Assembly: GCF_018861145.1 (NCBI RefSeq)
Contig: NZ_JAHKQT010000038.1
Span: 1 to 64,000 of the forward strand
DNA length: 64,000 bases
Origin: Poseidonibacter lekithochrous
GTDB lineage: Bacteria; Campylobacterota; Campylobacteria; Campylobacterales; Arcobacteraceae
Direction: 5' to 3'
The notes under the pieces are model-generated. The model ran no database searches. It was not told the DNA's origin and worked only from the letters and a program-made list of their open reading frames with translations. Both the position numbers and the translations under genes were made by a program. Shown here piece after piece: positions 63,001 to 64,000 of this stretch; position 1 is the first letter of the stretch; each line of letters starts with the position of its first letter.

Positions 63001-63031
63001 CTTGACAAACATACACTCAAGGTGCTATAAT
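63001..63031 (+). promoter_or_regulatory. clpB promoter with HAIR-like (HspR) operator
   Basis: -35 TTGACA (63002-63007) and -10 TATAAT (63026-63031), 18-nt spacer. CTTGACA (63001-63007), seven bases, ACTCAAG (63015-63021) matches HAIR (CTTGAGT-N7-ACTCAAG) in 12 of 14 positions and covers the -35 box and spacer, as expected for HspR repression of clpB. Confidence 0.75.
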
Positions 63032-63035
63032 TTTA

Positions 63036-63062
63036 TTAGCAGTTAAACATAAGGAGTGCTAA
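63036..63062 (+). promoter_or_regulatory. CIRCE element (HrcA operator) before clpB
   Basis: TTAGCAGTT (63036-63044), nine bases, GAGTGCTAA (63054-63062). The consensus is TTAGCACTC-N9-GAGTGCTAA: the right arm is perfect and the left arm matches in 7 of 9. It begins 5 nt after the -10 box, contains the Shine-Dalgarno AAGGAG and ends at the base before the start codon. Confidence 0.85.
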
Positions 63063-64000
63063 ATGAATAAAATTTTTGAAAAACTAACAAACCAATTATC
63101 TGAGACAATTGATTCAGGTGTTGCATTATCATTACATAATAAGAATCAAGAAGTAGAAGTTATACATCTTTTATGGGCTTTATTAACAAATACAAATTCG
63201 GTTTTAAACCAATTATTAAATAAAATGAATATAGACAAAGCCGCTATAGTTTTAGAAGCAAAATCATATGCGCAAAAGTTACCTGTGGTTTCATCTGTAA
63301 CTAAAGAAAATATTAAAATATCAAGAAATCTAGCTCAAAGTTTAGAAAAAGCACAAGGACAAGCAGCAAAACTTGGTGATAAGTTTATAGCAATTGATTC
63401 ATGGCTTATTGCGAACTTTGATACACCAGAGTTAAAAGAAGTTTTAGGAAAGTATATAGATTTAAGAGAAGCAGCAAAAGAACTTGAAGCTATGAGAGCA
63501 GGAAGTACTATTGATTCTGCTAGTGCTGATGAAAACTTAGAAGCTTTAGGGAAATATGGAATTGATTTAAATAAAATGGCTATTGATGGAGAATTAGATC
63601 CAGTAATAGGACGTGATGAACAAATCAATAGAATGATGCAAATTCTAATAAGAAAGACAAAAAATAATCCAATTTTATTAGGAGAACCAGGTACTGGTAA
63701 AACAGCAATTGCTGAAGGACTTGCTCAAAGAATTGTAAATAAAGAAGTACCAACTTCATTAATGAATAAAAAAGTAATTACACTTGATATGAGTGCATTA
63801 ATAGCAGGTGCAAAATATAGAGGTGAATTTGAAGATAGATTGAAATCTGTAATAGATGAAGTAAAAAAAGATGGAAATATAATTTTATTTATTGATGAAA
63901 TTCATACAATAATAGGTGCAGGGGCTTCTGAAGGTTCTATGGATGCAGCAAATATTTTAAAACCAAGTCTAGCACGTGGTGAGTTACACACTATTGGTGC
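63063..64000 (+). CDS. clpB: ATP-dependent chaperone ClpB, N-terminal part (runs off the window)
   Basis: The first 312 residues. N-terminal Clp repeat domain (~1-150; [19 protein letters not shown]), then the first AAA+ module: [25 protein letters not shown], Walker [30 protein letters not shown] (pore loop region) and Walker [16 protein letters not shown]. It disaggregates proteins together with DnaK. Start ATG 63063 with AAGGAG upstream. Control by both HspR and HrcA is indicated by the two operators. Confidence 0.97.
   Translation, partial: MNKIFEKLTNQLSETIDSGVALSLHNKNQEVEVIHLLWALLTNTNSVLNQLLNKMNIDKAAIVLEAKSYAQKLPVVSSVTKENIKISRNLAQSLEKAQGQAAKLGDKFIAIDSWLIANFDTPELKEVLGKYIDLREAAKELEAMRAGSTIDSASADENLEALGKYGIDLNKMAIDGELDPVIGRDEQINRMMQILIRKTKNNPILLGEPGTGKTAIAEGLAQRIVNKEVPTSLMNKKVITLDMSALIAGAKYRGEFEDRLKSVIDEVKKDGNIILFIDEIHTIIGAGASEGSMDAANILKPSLARGELHTIG

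Noticed and set aside
62949-63020. N-terminal extension of rnhB
   Set aside because: It would run through the clpB promoter region, and RNase HII proteins begin near MLCGIDEAGRG.
1-64000. CRISPR arrays, tRNAs, rRNAs, insertion sequences
   Set aside because: No regularly spaced repeats, cloverleaf genes or transposase genes with terminal inverted repeats were seen on either strand.

Overview
The window is AT-rich, densely coded bacterial DNA that looks like an Arcobacter-type member of the Campylobacterota. The evidence is the carboxynorspermidine/carboxyspermidine synthase and decarboxylase pair, a tmRNA with an AYAAA-ending tag, SBP-domain sensor kinases without HAMP, the era / GspE-GspF transformation-type locus, small PurL, and a clpB gene under what look like both HspR (HAIR) and HrcA (CIRCE) operators. 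No taxonomic search was run.

Layout. 1-12,700 (mostly minus strand): a GABA-type aminotransferase, a DctPQM TRAP transporter, a UspA protein and an aldehyde dehydrogenase; an FMN-binding glutamate-synthase-like oxidoreductase with a DUF5718-like partner; and a signalling cluster of an SBP sensor kinase, a REC-kinase hybrid and an OmpR-type regulator. One sequence motif recurs about 60 nt upstream of gabT, of the oxidoreductase gene and of the hybrid kinase gene, which suggests that the local regulator controls all three.

12,695-14,431 is a decayed accessory strip: a truncated Fic toxin beside an intact Fic-antitoxin-like ORF, a frameshifted methyltransferase and an unrecognised short ORF. 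14,432-22,731 is a genomic island inserted in the 3' end of ssrA. It has 22-bp perfect direct repeats at its ends, a tyrosine integrase next to ssrA, and repeated putative arm sites. It carries MntA/HepT, a lipoprotein, an AlpA-like regulator, a rolling-circle Rep with a small possibly ssDNA-binding protein, an unknown 407-aa protein, and a three-gene operon of a pore-loop membrane protein, a ThsB-type TIR protein and a second TIR protein. That operon is the best candidate here for an undescribed defence system (Thoeris-like with a channel-type effector).

22,712-35,700: ssrA; polyamine synthesis (CASDH, rubredoxin, nspC); two adjacent PPK2 kinases, the second with an extra N-terminal domain; a fused TAXI-TRAP permease and its binding protein separated by a terminator; a BatB/BatC-like VWA-TPR protein; tig-clpP-def. 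35,900-46,800: comM, era, a four-gene type II secretion/type IV pilus-like operon, folE, mgtE, an M23 peptidase and an L,D-transpeptidase. 46,800-64,000: purL, an ammonium transporter fused to GGDEF, purH, two more SBP sensor kinases, bioA, Nudix, DoxX, Sel1, FAH-family, msrB, rnhB and the 5' part of clpB.

No CRISPR array, tRNA, rRNA or complete insertion sequence was seen, and no gene-free stretch exceeds 300 bases.
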